Shown here in pieces: positions 41,744-50,634 of a DNA stretch of 64,000 bases. Below the pieces are notes generated by a model. That model had not been told where the DNA came from. It searched no databases and was given only the letters and a program-made list of their open reading frames with translations. The stretch comes from Candidatus Bathyarchaeia archaeon (GTDB lineage: Archaea; Thermoproteota; Bathyarchaeia; Bathyarchaeales; Bathyarchaeaceae). Each line of letters opens with the position of its first letter. The stretch's first letter is position 1. Where the stretch lies: contig DATETJ010000009.1 of assembly GCA_035283685.1 (NCBI GenBank), positions 62,001 through 126,000 on the forward strand, read 5' to 3'. The translations under genes were made by a program, and so were the position numbers.

Positions 41744-41855
41744 GATGTTGTCTTGGTAGGCATTACGCGCGCTATGAAAAACCTAATCTATCAGCCTTGC
41801 CAAGTTAAGCACTTCACAACCGGGCAACAATGGGCAGAGACCCAGGACGATTAAG

Positions 41856-42932
41856 TTGGAGAAAATGAACGCAATAGTCAAGGCTAAGAGGCAGCCTGGA
41901 GCCGAAATGACAAAGGTAGAACGGCCCAAAATCAAGGATAATGAGGTGCTTGTTCAGGTTGAAGCCGCGTCTGTGTGCGGCACCGATGTGCATATTTGGG
42001 AATGGAATGAGTGGGCTCAGCGCCGCATGAAGAGGATTCCCGTTGTTTTTGGTCATGAGGTTGCTGGCAAAGTGATCGAGGTCGGTAAGAACGTCATGAG
42101 TCTTCAGGTTGGCGATCGGGTGTCGGCTGAGACTCACATCGTAGACAACACATGCTACCAGTGCAAAACCGACAGAAAACATGTGTGCAAGAACATGGAG
42201 ATCTTGGGCGTAGACAGAGACGGCGTTTTCGCAGAGCAGTTCACACTACCAGAAGAAAATGCGTGGAAAAATGATCCCCAACTCGATCTCGGTGTGGCTT
42301 CTGTCCAAGAACCGTTAGGAAATGCTGTGCAAGCAGTTTTGCCAAAAGAGCATGTTGAAGACATTGCTGGTAGAAACGCAGCAGTCTTGGGCGCTGGTCC
42401 AATCGGCTTAATGGCCATTGCTGTATTGAAAGAGTTGGGCGCCGCCAAGGTTTTTGCCACCGCAGGAGGTTTGAACAAGACCCGCATGGAATTGGCTAGG
42501 ATAATGGGAGCGGACATGGTCCTAAGCGCGAAGGAAGAAGGCGATAAACTGGTCGAGAGCATAATTAACGCAACTGACGGCGATGGAGTGGACATTGCCC
42601 TAGAAATGTCTGGCGATCCGAACGCTTTAAGACAAGCTTTTGAAATGTTGACGCCAGGTGGCAGGGTATCACTTTTGGGGATTTTTGAGAACCCCGTTGA
42701 CTTCGATCTAAATAGCGCCGTGATTTTCAGGTCTGCAACAGTGTTTGGCATTACGGGTCGGAGAATGTTCGAAACGTGGTATCAAGTGCGTGGCTTGCTT
42801 GCTAAACCTAGCTTTAGGGAGAAGATTTCCGCTGTGATAACGCATAGATTGCCCATTCATGATATAGGCAAGGCTTTGGATTTGATAAATTCAAAGCAGG
42901 CTGGAAAAATCGTTTTGGAGCCGAAGTGGTGA
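41856..42932 (+). CDS. tdh: L-threonine 3-dehydrogenase
   Basis: A zinc medium-chain dehydrogenase of 358 residues. Zinc site: VCGTDVHIWEWNEWAQRR (Cys42-type ligand and the TDH-specific loop), GHEVAGKV, and the structural CYQCKTDRKHVCKNM. The NAD site is AVLGAGPIGLMAIAVLKELG. It oxidises threonine to 2-amino-3-oxobutyrate with NAD. The TTG at 41856 gives the longest frame and ATG 41865 follows GGAGAAA. It is 52 bases ahead of kbl, which uses its product. Confidence 0.95.
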   Translation: MEKMNAIVKAKRQPGAEMTKVERPKIKDNEVLVQVEAASVCGTDVHIWEWNEWAQRRMKRIPVVFGHEVAGKVIEVGKNVMSLQVGDRVSAETHIVDNTCYQCKTDRKHVCKNMEILGVDRDGVFAEQFTLPEENAWKNDPQLDLGVASVQEPLGNAVQAVLPKEHVEDIAGRNAAVLGAGPIGLMAIAVLKELGAAKVFATAGGLNKTRMELARIMGADMVLSAKEEGDKLVESIINATDGDGVDIALEMSGDPNALRQAFEMLTPGGRVSLLGIFENPVDFDLNSAVIFRSATVFGITGRRMFETWYQVRGLLAKPSFREKISAVITHRLPIHDIGKALDLINSKQAGKIVLEPKW

Positions 42933-42984
42933 AAAGGTTAAGAGAAATGCGGGAGTGAGACTAACTTCTCAAGGTGAAGATGCC

Positions 42985-44178
42985 ATGCGTGACCCAACCA
43001 AGTTCTTAGCACAGGAATATCAAGAGCTGGTGAAGAACCAACTTGACTGGAAAATCAGAGTACTTGAAGGACCGAGCACGGCTTGGTGCAAGGTTGACGG
43101 CAAGAAAGTGCTGATGCTCTGCTCGAACAATTACTTGAGCTTGAGCACACATCCAAAGGTCAAAGAGGCTGCGTTGAAGGCTATTGAGACGCATGGAGCA
43201 GGCTCCGGTTCGGTTAGACCAATCGCAGGAACCATGGACATGCACATCGAACTGGAAAAACGACTTGCCAAGTTCAAACACGCGGAAGCCTCACTGGTTT
43301 ATCAAACTGGGTTTGCCGCGAACGCCGGACTCATCCCGCAACTAGCTGGAAAGGAAGACTTGATGATCAGTGATGAACTCAACCATGGCAGTATAATCGA
43401 CGGCGTGAGACTGAGCCATTCGGAGAGGGCAGTGTACAAACACAGCAACATGAAAGATTTAGAAATGGTTTTGAACGAGGCTGAAAAACACACGCCGTCT
43501 TACAGGAGAATTCTGATAATGACAGACGGAGTGTTTTCAATGGACGGTGACATCACGCCACTTGACCAAATCGCAAAACTGGGTGCAGAACACGGTGCTA
43601 TGGTTTACGTTGACGACGCCCACGGCGAAGGAGTCTTAGGGGATGGCGGAAGAGGCATAGTCTCTCACTTCAAACTCAGCCGCAGCAATGTGCACGTTGA
43701 GATGGGAACATTCTCTAAAGCTTTCGGCGTTGTAGGTGGTCACATCTCGGGAAGCCAAGACCTTGTAAACTTCGCCTTCAACAAGTCTCGAACGTGGCTG
43801 CTAAGCGGTTCGCATCCACCACCCGTAGCGGCTGCTTGCATAGCCGCAATCGATGTACTTGAGAAAGAGCCTCAACATGTGAAAAATCTGTGGGACAACA
43901 CACGATACTTTAAGAAGACCATGAAGGACTTGGGCTTTAACATTGGTAATAGTCAGACACCCATAACACCAGTTATTGTGGGTGAAAGCGGGGTGGCCAA
44001 GAAATTGAGTTCGCGGTTGTTTGAAGAGGGCATTTTCGCTCTGCCGATTGTCTTTCCTATGGTGGCGAGGGACAAGGCCCGCATAAGAACCATGATGAAC
44101 GCTCAACTAACAACTGAAGACTTGGACTTCGCAATAAGGGCATTTGAAAAGATCGGCAAAGAACTGCACATCATATAA
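42985..44178 (+). CDS. kbl: Glycine C-acetyltransferase (2-amino-3-ketobutyrate CoA ligase)
   Basis: An alpha-oxoamine synthase of 397 residues: CSNNYLSLSTHPKVKEAA, GSGSVRPIAGT, DELNHGSIIDG, VYVDDAHGEGVLGDGGRG and the PLP-lysine MGTFSKAFGVVGGH (Lys near 242). It splits 2-amino-3-oxobutyrate with CoA into glycine and acetyl-CoA. An in-frame upstream start at 42955 exists, but ATG 42985 behind AAGGTGAAG gives the usual N-terminus. With tdh it forms the threonine-to-glycine pathway. Confidence 0.95.
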   Translation: MRDPTKFLAQEYQELVKNQLDWKIRVLEGPSTAWCKVDGKKVLMLCSNNYLSLSTHPKVKEAALKAIETHGAGSGSVRPIAGTMDMHIELEKRLAKFKHAEASLVYQTGFAANAGLIPQLAGKEDLMISDELNHGSIIDGVRLSHSERAVYKHSNMKDLEMVLNEAEKHTPSYRRILIMTDGVFSMDGDITPLDQIAKLGAEHGAMVYVDDAHGEGVLGDGGRGIVSHFKLSRSNVHVEMGTFSKAFGVVGGHISGSQDLVNFAFNKSRTWLLSGSHPPPVAAACIAAIDVLEKEPQHVKNLWDNTRYFKKTMKDLGFNIGNSQTPITPVIVGESGVAKKLSSRLFEEGIFALPIVFPMVARDKARIRTMMNAQLTTEDLDFAIRAFEKIGKELHII

Positions 44179-44618
44179 GTCTCCATCTCCCCAGCCTCAG
44201 TTCAAGACCGATCCCCACCAGAGACTCTTAGAACCGCAATTCGACAGTCTTTTCTACTGCTGGCGCCAAAGCCAAAGCAAAATTAACGCAATTTTCAACA
44301 AGGAAGAAACGTGTCCGAATTGAATCTTGCGCCTTTCGTTTAAACTGTGAACGATTCGCGTAGATTCGGGACCCATTTTTGACGCGTTTGGTGCTAGCTC
44401 CAATGGCTCCGTGTTCCCGGCTCTTGATTTGGTGAGTAGTTTATGCCACCTGCAGTTTTCGGGTAGCCTTGACTATGGGCTTCGAACAGGTAATGATCCG
44501 TCTAGATTTGCCTATTTAAGCTTCGTTTTGAATCGCTTTTCTAGTCTGAGTGTTAGCAATCACGAAAACGTTTATGTTGTTTGAGGGCGACACGGTTGAC
44601 ACGTAAGGAAAGGCGCAT
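44179..44618. other. Intergenic region, 440 bases
   Basis: I see no gene, tRNA-like fold or repeat. A TATA-like CTATTTAAG near 44510 may drive DNA ligase with a leader of about 80 bases, and GGAAAGG precedes its start. Confidence 0.4.
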
Positions 44619-46307
44619 ATGCACACTGTATTCCGCGACCTGTGCGAACTTGGCGAGAAGCTGGGATCTACAACCAAGCGTCTCGCGAAGATTAGTTTGG
44701 CTGCGGTTTTTTTGAGAAGCCTTCAGCCTGAAGAGGTTGAGCCAGCGGTTTCTATGCTTTTGGGGCGTCCTTTTCCAAGGTGGGATCAGCGCGTGCTCGA
44801 TATCAGTTGGGCAACGTTGAGTGGCGTAGTCAAACGTATCACGGATCTTGATTGGAGTAGTTTTCGAGTTGCGTATGGTCAGTCTGGTGACCTTGGATCA
44901 GCCATCAAAGTTGTGTTTGATTCTAGTAAGATTAGAAAGCAGGCTACGCTGTTTGATAAGCCATTGACCATTATGGAAGTGAGGCGCACCTTTGAGAACA
45001 TTGCAGAGGCATCAGGTTCTGGTTCGAGAGAACGCAAAGAGCGCTTGATGATAACATTGTTTGGTCAAGTCTCATCTCTTGAGGCAAAGTATCTCGTCAA
45101 GATTTTGATTGGAGAAGTGCGGACAGGGTTCAATGAAGGATTAATGGAGATGGCCGTGGCTAAAGCCTTCGAGGTTCCGCTCGAAGAGGTTCAAACCTCA
45201 AGCATGTTGACAGGCGACATAGGCGAAACAGCGTCAATCTTAAGGACAAAAGGCAGAGAGGGAATAGCGCAGCTGGGGTTTCGGATTTTCCGACCTGTCA
45301 AGCCGATGATGGCGCAGATGGCCGAAAACGTTGAGGAAGCACTGAAAGAGGCAGGCGGATCTGTAGCTTTTGAATACAAGCTAGATGGTGCACGGATACA
45401 GGTTCACAAGTCGGACAATGAGGTTCGAGTTTACAGTCGCCGCCTTACGGATGTAACTGGAAGCCTTCCGGAGGTTGTTGAACTCATTCGTGAGGAAATT
45501 AAAGCGCGCCATGCCATTCTTGAAGGTGAAGTTATAGCTGTAGGCAAAGATCGTGGCAGTCCGCTTCTGTTTCAGCATTTGATGCGCAGGTTTCGCCGAG
45601 TGCATGAGGTAGATGAGATGACTAAGGAGATTCCCGTTGAGCTTCAATTGTTCGACGTTATCTTTCTTGATGGTGAGAGTTTGGTGAACATGCCCTATGC
45701 CGAGCGGAGGAAAAGGCTGGTCAACATTGCCGGGGCAATACAGCTGACAAAGCAGATCGTAACCGATAATGAAAGGCAGGCTGAAGAGTTCTTGCGTGAA
45801 GCCTTAAACAGTGGTCATGAGGGCTTGGTTGCCAAAAAGCTCGACAGTCCTTACACACCTGGCATAAGGGGCAAGCGTTGGTTCAAGATTAAACAAGTGC
45901 TTGAGCCCTTAGATCTTGTAATCGTGGCAGCTGAGTGGGGTTACGGCAGGAGGCACAATTGGCTCAGCGATTATTACCTAGCTGCTCGGGACACTCAAAC
46001 AGGAGAATTCATGAGTGTGGGCAAGACGTTTAAGGGCTTGACCGATCAGGAAATAATCGATATGACTGGGCGACTGAAGGCTTTGATAGTCCGCGAAGAG
46101 CCGCATCGGGTCATTGTTGCACCTAAAGTTGTGGTTGAAGTAGCCTACAATGAGATTCAGAAAAGCCCTAAATATGAATGCGGCATGGCTCTACGGTTCG
46201 CCCGTATAATGCGTATTAGGGATGATAAAGCTCCTGAAGACGCCGATACCATACAACATATTCGAGAAATATATGAGAAACAATACGAGAAGAAGGCGAG
46301 ACTGTAA
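44619..46307 (+). CDS. lig: ATP-dependent DNA ligase
   Basis: The replicative archaeal ligase, 562 residues. An N-terminal helical DNA-binding domain (1-210) is followed by the adenylation domain with motif I EYKLDGARIQ (Lys254), motif III QLFDVIFLDGE, motif IV EGLVAKKLDSPY and motif V KRWFKIKQ, then an OB domain with GRRHNWLSDYYLA. It seals nicks with ATP. The ATG at 44619 follows GGAAAGGCG. The last base of its TAA stop overlaps the ATG of the following membrane gene (TAATG). Confidence 0.96.
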   Translation: MHTVFRDLCELGEKLGSTTKRLAKISLAAVFLRSLQPEEVEPAVSMLLGRPFPRWDQRVLDISWATLSGVVKRITDLDWSSFRVAYGQSGDLGSAIKVVFDSSKIRKQATLFDKPLTIMEVRRTFENIAEASGSGSRERKERLMITLFGQVSSLEAKYLVKILIGEVRTGFNEGLMEMAVAKAFEVPLEEVQTSSMLTGDIGETASILRTKGREGIAQLGFRIFRPVKPMMAQMAENVEEALKEAGGSVAFEYKLDGARIQVHKSDNEVRVYSRRLTDVTGSLPEVVELIREEIKARHAILEGEVIAVGKDRGSPLLFQHLMRRFRRVHEVDEMTKEIPVELQLFDVIFLDGESLVNMPYAERRKRLVNIAGAIQLTKQIVTDNERQAEEFLREALNSGHEGLVAKKLDSPYTPGIRGKRWFKIKQVLEPLDLVIVAAEWGYGRRHNWLSDYYLAARDTQTGEFMSVGKTFKGLTDQEIIDMTGRLKALIVREEPHRVIVAPKVVVEVAYNEIQKSPKYECGMALRFARIMRIRDDKAPEDADTIQHIREIYEKQYEKKARL

Positions 46308-46780
46308 TGCAGCAGAGTAAAATGGCTCAACTCGGAGTGGTGCTTTTTTTTGTTGGTGTTGGGTCCACTTTCGTTTGGTGGTATTCGATTGGATACTTAT
46401 TCCTTGGTTGGTACTGGGCGTATCAAATTTCCGCCCTGACTTTTGCAGCACTGATGGTTAGTCCCTCGGTCGTGTTGACTATTGCAGGACTCGTTTTGTA
46501 CATCACCGGGCGTAAGACGTTCTGGAAGTCCGAGCGTCCGAAGGGTTTGCTTGCTTTCCTCGGGCTCGTTCTTATGGTCATAGGTGGGTTCTTTGGTGCA
46601 TGGTACTGGGCTTTCGCAGATTACGCTGCTCGTAAGCTTCTGCCCCCTTATAACGAGCCTCTGGTTTATTACCTGGGAACAAACTCGCCGTATTTCGTAT
46701 TGTTTGCGCTGTGGATTTTCTCCGGTTTATTGATTTTTGCTGACTCTATCGAGGCTATGTTGGCGAAAAGGAAGAATTAG
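46307..46780 (+). CDS. Four-helix membrane protein, 157 aa
   Basis: Four hydrophobic helices (about 8-27, 40-62, 78-101 and 124-148), aromatic-rich with repeated FxxxWYW motifs (STFVWWYSIGYLFLGWYWAY and GGFFGAWYWAFADYAARKLL), as if from an internal duplication. Coupled by TAATG to the DNA ligase gene. No family recognised; the link to ligase is probably only transcriptional. Confidence 0.7.
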   Translation: MQQSKMAQLGVVLFFVGVGSTFVWWYSIGYLFLGWYWAYQISALTFAALMVSPSVVLTIAGLVLYITGRKTFWKSERPKGLLAFLGLVLMVIGGFFGAWYWAFADYAARKLLPPYNEPLVYYLGTNSPYFVLFALWIFSGLLIFADSIEAMLAKRKN

Positions 46781-46868
46781 GTTCAAGGATGAATGTTGGT
46801 TAAGCGAGCGATGCGGTTTGTAGAATTAAAGGTAATAGCGAGTGTTGGTTGTGCATGTTGGAGGCTGC

Positions 46869-47037
46869 GGGAAAGTAAATTTCAGAAGAAGAAGGCGCCT
46901 TTTCCCTTTAGCCTTCTTCTACCATGTTGAGATGCGTTTTGCAGCTGAAGCTGTATGGATGTCGTCGTCAGCGTGTTCCGGGTGACATCAACGCCCAGAA
47001 TGTTTGTGGCTGCGGGCAGTGGCTTGAACAGTCGTAG
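46869..47037 (+). repeat. Dispersed repeat, copy B
   Basis: It is related to 25474-25690 over its full length: AGTAAATTTCAGAAGAAGAA, a perfect 10-bp stem (46887-46896 and 46911-46920, 14-base loop), CAGCTGAAGCTGTATGGATG, TGACATCAACGCCCAGAATG and an end GAACAGTCGTAG. One frame reads RCVLQLKLYGCRRQRVPGDI then NAQNVCGCGQWLEQS and a stop. The GDINAQN phrase with flanking Cys recalls the zinc-finger/RuvC end of TnpB transposon proteins, but this is weak. The gap holds no intact gene. Confidence 0.65.
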
Positions 47038-47147
47038 ATGAACGCACAAAAGCAGGCTATCTTCGGCGTTGATGGGACTAAGCTGTTTCAAAGTTGTTAT
47101 TGCCTCAGGCTAATTTGTCATAACAACAACTTCTTGAATGTTGATTC

Positions 47148-48362
47148 CTACCTAGGACTCAGAGCCTTTCTGAAATCAAAAGTATCTTCCAGTATGTCGT
47201 CTTTGTGCTCTGTGATGTCTCTTCCTAGCTCCATGAGTTTTGTTATCGCCGTAGCTGCCCTTCTGTCTCCAAGCAGTATGGCGCCAACTATTCTGCCTTG
47301 ATCCAAGACAACTTTCTTATAAACCCCTCTTTCCTTCTCGATTTTCTTAACCTCTTCAAACCGCGAACCCTCTGGATTCGCCAAACCGATCGAAGTTAGG
47401 TCTATGCCAACAATCTTTAACGTGTTAGATGAAACCGTACCGCGGTACTCCTGGTTTTTATCCAGCATGTTCAAAGCTGCAGTTCTAGCCTGTTCCTCAG
47501 CAGCCGGAATAATGCCGTAGACCTTGCCCTCAAACTCGGCTACATCACCTGCTGCATACACGTTTGGAGCACTGGTCTGCAAATATTGGTCGACCACTAC
47601 CCCTTTGCTCACTTTAATTCCAGTATCCGCCGCAAGCTCTACGTTGGGCCTGACTCCTGCGGAAAACAATACAAGACCTCCTTGAAGTTCAGTGCCATTG
47701 TCCAACACGACGCCAGAAACTTCCTGATCTCCACTGACTTCCTGCGTCTTAACACCCAAAACAACATTGACGCCCAATTTCTCGATCTGGCTTCTTAGAA
47801 CCTCTGCGCCATCAATGTCCAACTGATTTGGCAGCAACCGTGGGAAAATTTCTACTACATCGACGTCTTGGCCCAATCTGCGTAGAGATGCGGCAAACTC
47901 TAAGCCTAGAAGCCCTCCGCCAATTACAATAGCTTTGCCCCCTTTCTTGGCATATTCTCTGATTGCAATGGCATCTTCCATTGAACGAAGAGAAAAGACG
48001 CCTTCTCTGTCCGTGCCTTTTATCGGAGGAATGAAAGGGTGGGCGCCGTTGGCCAAAAGAAGTTTATCGTAGTTTGTCCTAGCACCGTCCTTGAGCAGAA
48101 GCTCGTTTCTAGCTATATCAATGCTTATCGCCTTTCTTCGCGTGTAAATCCTGATGCCTCGATTTTCAAACCATTCTTTCTGGAAAGCGTATATTTCTTC
48201 AGGCTGAGCTTCTCCTGAAAGAATGTTGTACAGTTTGGGGCGTGGATAGTAGAGGTAATTCTCGTCAGTGTATATTGTCACATTAGCTTCTGGGTTGTTC
48301 TGTTTCAATGTGGTCGCCGCAGTTACACCCGCGACTCCGCATCCTATGATTACCAAGTTCAA
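47148..48362 (-). CDS. NAD(P)H:rubredoxin-oxidoreductase-like flavoprotein
   Basis: A two-dinucleotide-domain flavoprotein of 404 residues: FAD site VIIGCGVAGVTAATTL (3-18), NAD site AIVIGGGLLGLEFAASLRRLG (about 144-164) and the second FAD motif NVYAAGDVAEF (about 268). This pattern fits NADH:rubredoxin oxidoreductases and the N-terminal part of nitrite reductases. It lies 51 bases downstream of rubrerythrin on the same strand, so it probably feeds electrons to it during peroxide removal. Confidence 0.88.
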   Translation of the reverse strand: MNLVIIGCGVAGVTAATTLKQNNPEANVTIYTDENYLYYPRPKLYNILSGEAQPEEIYAFQKEWFENRGIRIYTRRKAISIDIARNELLLKDGARTNYDKLLLANGAHPFIPPIKGTDREGVFSLRSMEDAIAIREYAKKGGKAIVIGGGLLGLEFAASLRRLGQDVDVVEIFPRLLPNQLDIDGAEVLRSQIEKLGVNVVLGVKTQEVSGDQEVSGVVLDNGTELQGGLVLFSAGVRPNVELAADTGIKVSKGVVVDQYLQTSAPNVYAAGDVAEFEGKVYGIIPAAEEQARTAALNMLDKNQEYRGTVSSNTLKIVGIDLTSIGLANPEGSRFEEVKKIEKERGVYKKVVLDQGRIVGAILLGDRRAATAITKLMELGRDITEHKDDILEDTFDFRKALSPR

Positions 48363-48413
48363 TATTGCGTTTCCAGCCTAGATATTCCGGATGATCGACT
48401 AGAAACTGCGATG

Positions 48414-48917
48414 CTAAGTTATCTTGCTGAATTTGTTCTTAGGCGCGCCGCAGATCGAACATATTTCAGGCGGACTGCCCTCAACCGTGTTGCCACAGAC
48501 GCCACACACGTAGTAATCGACTTTCGACAAGTCTTTCTTGGTTTTCACGGCTTCAATAGCCTTGGAGTACAAGCCTGCGTGAATTTGCTCCACTTTGTTG
48601 GCTACTTCGAAACTCCAGGCCGCTTGCTTGTCTCCTTCTTCCTTGGCAACCCTCAAGTATTCAGGGTACATTTTTTGAAACTCAAAGGTCTCGCCAGACA
48701 AGGCCGCCTCCAAATTTTCAGCGGACGATCTTATCTCACCTATTATTCTGAGGTGGTTCAAGGCGTGAACCGTCTCAGCCTCGGCTGCTGCTCTGAAAAG
48801 TTTTGCTACTTGCGGAAAGCCTTCTTCGTCTGCTTTTCGAGCGAATGCTGTGTAACGTCTATTTGCCTGAGACTCGCCTGCGAACGCGTTTTTAAGGTTT
48901 TCAACTGTCTTGGGCAT
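48414..48917 (-). CDS. rbr: Rubrerythrin
   Basis: The N-terminal ferritin-like diiron domain has AFAGESQANRRYTAFA (about 11-26), AAEAETVHALNHL (about 46-58) and a second ligand set in EIRSSAEN and EVANKVEQIHAGLY. The C-terminal rubredoxin-like domain has CGVCGNTVEGSPPEICSICG (from about 139). It reduces hydrogen peroxide in anaerobes. The ATG at 48917 is chosen because GGGTG lies about nine bases upstream; a GTG at 48929 is the alternative. First gene of a two-gene unit with its reductase. Confidence 0.93.
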   Translation of the reverse strand: MPKTVENLKNAFAGESQANRRYTAFARKADEEGFPQVAKLFRAAAEAETVHALNHLRIIGEIRSSAENLEAALSGETFEFQKMYPEYLRVAKEEGDKQAAWSFEVANKVEQIHAGLYSKAIEAVKTKKDLSKVDYYVCGVCGNTVEGSPPEICSICGAPKNKFSKIT

Positions 48918-49018
48918 AATTAGTTTCACCCTTAACGCTAAATATCACATTCGAAGCGATATAGGTTCTCCTTACACAAGTAGAAATCAAGGCATTGCCT
49001 GAAGAATGAGGAGATTCG

Positions 49019-49840
49019 ATGGGCTTAGTATATGCTTGTGTTGCTCCACACGGAGCTGAGATAATTCCTCAACTGGCTGGGGAAAAGCTAGACGCTTTCA
49101 GCAAGACAAGGCGCGGAATGGAAACATTAGCTAGTGAAATGAAAGACCACAAGGTCAGCACAATAGTTGTTGCGACTCCGCACAACCTGCGACTGAGGGG
49201 CAACATCGGAGTTGTGGTCACGGAGTTTGCTGAGGGGTCGTTGAAGACTGAAGGTGGCTCGGTTCAAATTCGTTTCAAGTGTGACCGTGCTCTCGCTGAA
49301 GTGATTCTGCAAGGGACTCAGAAAGCCAAGCTTCCCGTTGTGGCAGTCAATTATGGCACGGCTGATGGCGAAGCGTCCTGCATGCCTCTGGATTGGGGAG
49401 CGCTGATTCCTCTATGGTTCTTCGGATGTCAGAAAAAGAAGACAAAAGTGGTAATTGTGACACCATCCAGAGAAATCCCGCTCAATGATCTCGTAAGATT
49501 CGGACGCGTGATAGCTAAAGCCGCAGAAAAGTCTAGGACAAGAGTGGCTTTAGTCGCAAGTGCTGACCAAGCACACACTCACAACAAGAGAGGCCCCTAC
49601 GGTTTCCACGCTGACGCCACAAAATTCGACAAGCTAGTTGTAGACGCAGTCAAGGAAGGCAACCTTAAGAGGTTGCTCAGCTTGGACCGGCAGCTTGTTG
49701 AGAACGCCAAGCCTGATAGCCTGTGGCAGATAGCCACTCTTATAGGCGTGTCTGAGCACGTGCCGATGAAAGGAAGACTTGTCTCGTACGAAGCGCCCAC
49801 ATACTTTGGCATGCTGTGCGCAGCTTACACAACTTTGTAA
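49019..49840 (+). CDS. LigB-type class III extradiol dioxygenase-fold protein
   Basis: The 273-residue protein has the LigB/MEMO-type fold: CVAPHGAEIIPQLAG (His10-type metal ligand), STIVVATPHNLRL (His near 55), MPLDWGALIPLWFF and VALVASADQAHTHNKRGPYG with GFHADATKFD. Class III extradiol enzymes open catechols with Fe(II); archaeal members also serve other roles, so the reaction is open. GAGGAG precedes the ATG by six bases. Its 3' end runs antisense into the MFS remnant. Confidence 0.85.
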   Translation: MGLVYACVAPHGAEIIPQLAGEKLDAFSKTRRGMETLASEMKDHKVSTIVVATPHNLRLRGNIGVVVTEFAEGSLKTEGGSVQIRFKCDRALAEVILQGTQKAKLPVVAVNYGTADGEASCMPLDWGALIPLWFFGCQKKKTKVVIVTPSREIPLNDLVRFGRVIAKAAEKSRTRVALVASADQAHTHNKRGPYGFHADATKFDKLVVDAVKEGNLKRLLSLDRQLVENAKPDSLWQIATLIGVSEHVPMKGRLVSYEAPTYFGMLCAAYTTL

Positions 49841-50387
49841 TACCCGTATTCCTTCTGTTCTTTTCAGTTTTTCTGAAGAATAGATAGAACTGTGAGCTTG
49901 CGCTAAAGTACGTGGCGGTCGTGAAGAGAAAAGGCGAGTAGAAATCGTTGCCAGTCATTAATACGCCTGAGATTGACGCCGTAATTGCTTGGGGAATGTT
50001 ATCAACTATGATCATTAAGCCGCTGGTTGTGGCGCGCTCGTTTTCGGAAACCATCTCCATCTGTAAAGTAGTGTTAATTGGTCCCGCCATCTTCATAAGC
50101 GCTCCACGAACGAGGTAGGCGAATGTTGCCAGAGGCAAGTTTGGCGCCAATGCCACTCCCATGATGAAGGGCATCGAGAGATACTGACAGGTAACCACGG
50201 CCTTAACCTTGCCAAGTTTATTCGCAATCGCTGGAGCCAGAAAGGTGCCGATGGCTAGTGTGACGCTTCCCAAGGCGAAGATTGTGCCGATCTGTTCAGG
50301 TGTGACGGCTAGTTTAAGCTTGAAGAATATACTGAACAAAGGGACGATGAATCCCCTTTGCCAAAACAGATTTTCACTTTCAGCCAA
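49841..50387 (-). pseudogene. C-terminal half of an MFS transporter (truncated)
   Basis: The reading frame shows GFIVPLFSIFFKLKLAVTPE, GTIFALGSVTLAIGTFLAPA, LVRGALMKMAGPINTTLQME and GVLMTGNDFYSPFLF, which match helices 7-12 of a major facilitator protein. The N-terminal six helices are absent: upstream lies only a 60-base gap and then the divergent gene at 50448. The frame runs on past 49841 to a stop at 49740, inside the dioxygenase gene on the other strand, so the original C-terminus was also lost. A half-transporter of about 180 residues is not expected to work. Confidence 0.7.
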
Positions 50388-50447
50388 GTCTGTCTGAGCA
50401 TTCGTTGTTTGCTGCTTCGCTTATCTTTTAAACTTAGTCCGAAAAGC

Positions 50448-50615
50448 ATGCCAAATGGTGAGTGGTTGGAACGAGTGAGCAATAAGAAGGGTCTTGAAGA
50501 CGTTCTGCTGCAATGCCACAAGATAATGAAGACATTTCAAGGTTCAGAAGAAACGCTCAGGCACATTCAACGCGTAGAGGAGTCGTTGAAAAGGCTAATC
50601 GTCGAGATAGATTAG
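50448..50615 (+). CDS. Small helical protein, 55 aa
   Basis: ATG 50448 begins MPNGEWLERVSNKKGLEDVL and continues as one amphipathic helix pair (CHKIMKTFQGSEETLRHIQR, SLKRLIVEID). A TATA-like CTTTTAAAC at 50426-50434 lies about 20 bases upstream, so the transcript could be leaderless. Longer in-frame sequence upstream is antisense to the MFS remnant and is not part of it. No family recognised. Confidence 0.5.
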   Translation: MPNGEWLERVSNKKGLEDVLLQCHKIMKTFQGSEETLRHIQRVEESLKRLIVEID

Positions 50616-50634
50616 AGACTTCGCCGTTATCCAG

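Noticed and set aside
48411-48923. 170-codon plus frame
   Set aside because: Antisense to rubrerythrin, which is complete and conserved.
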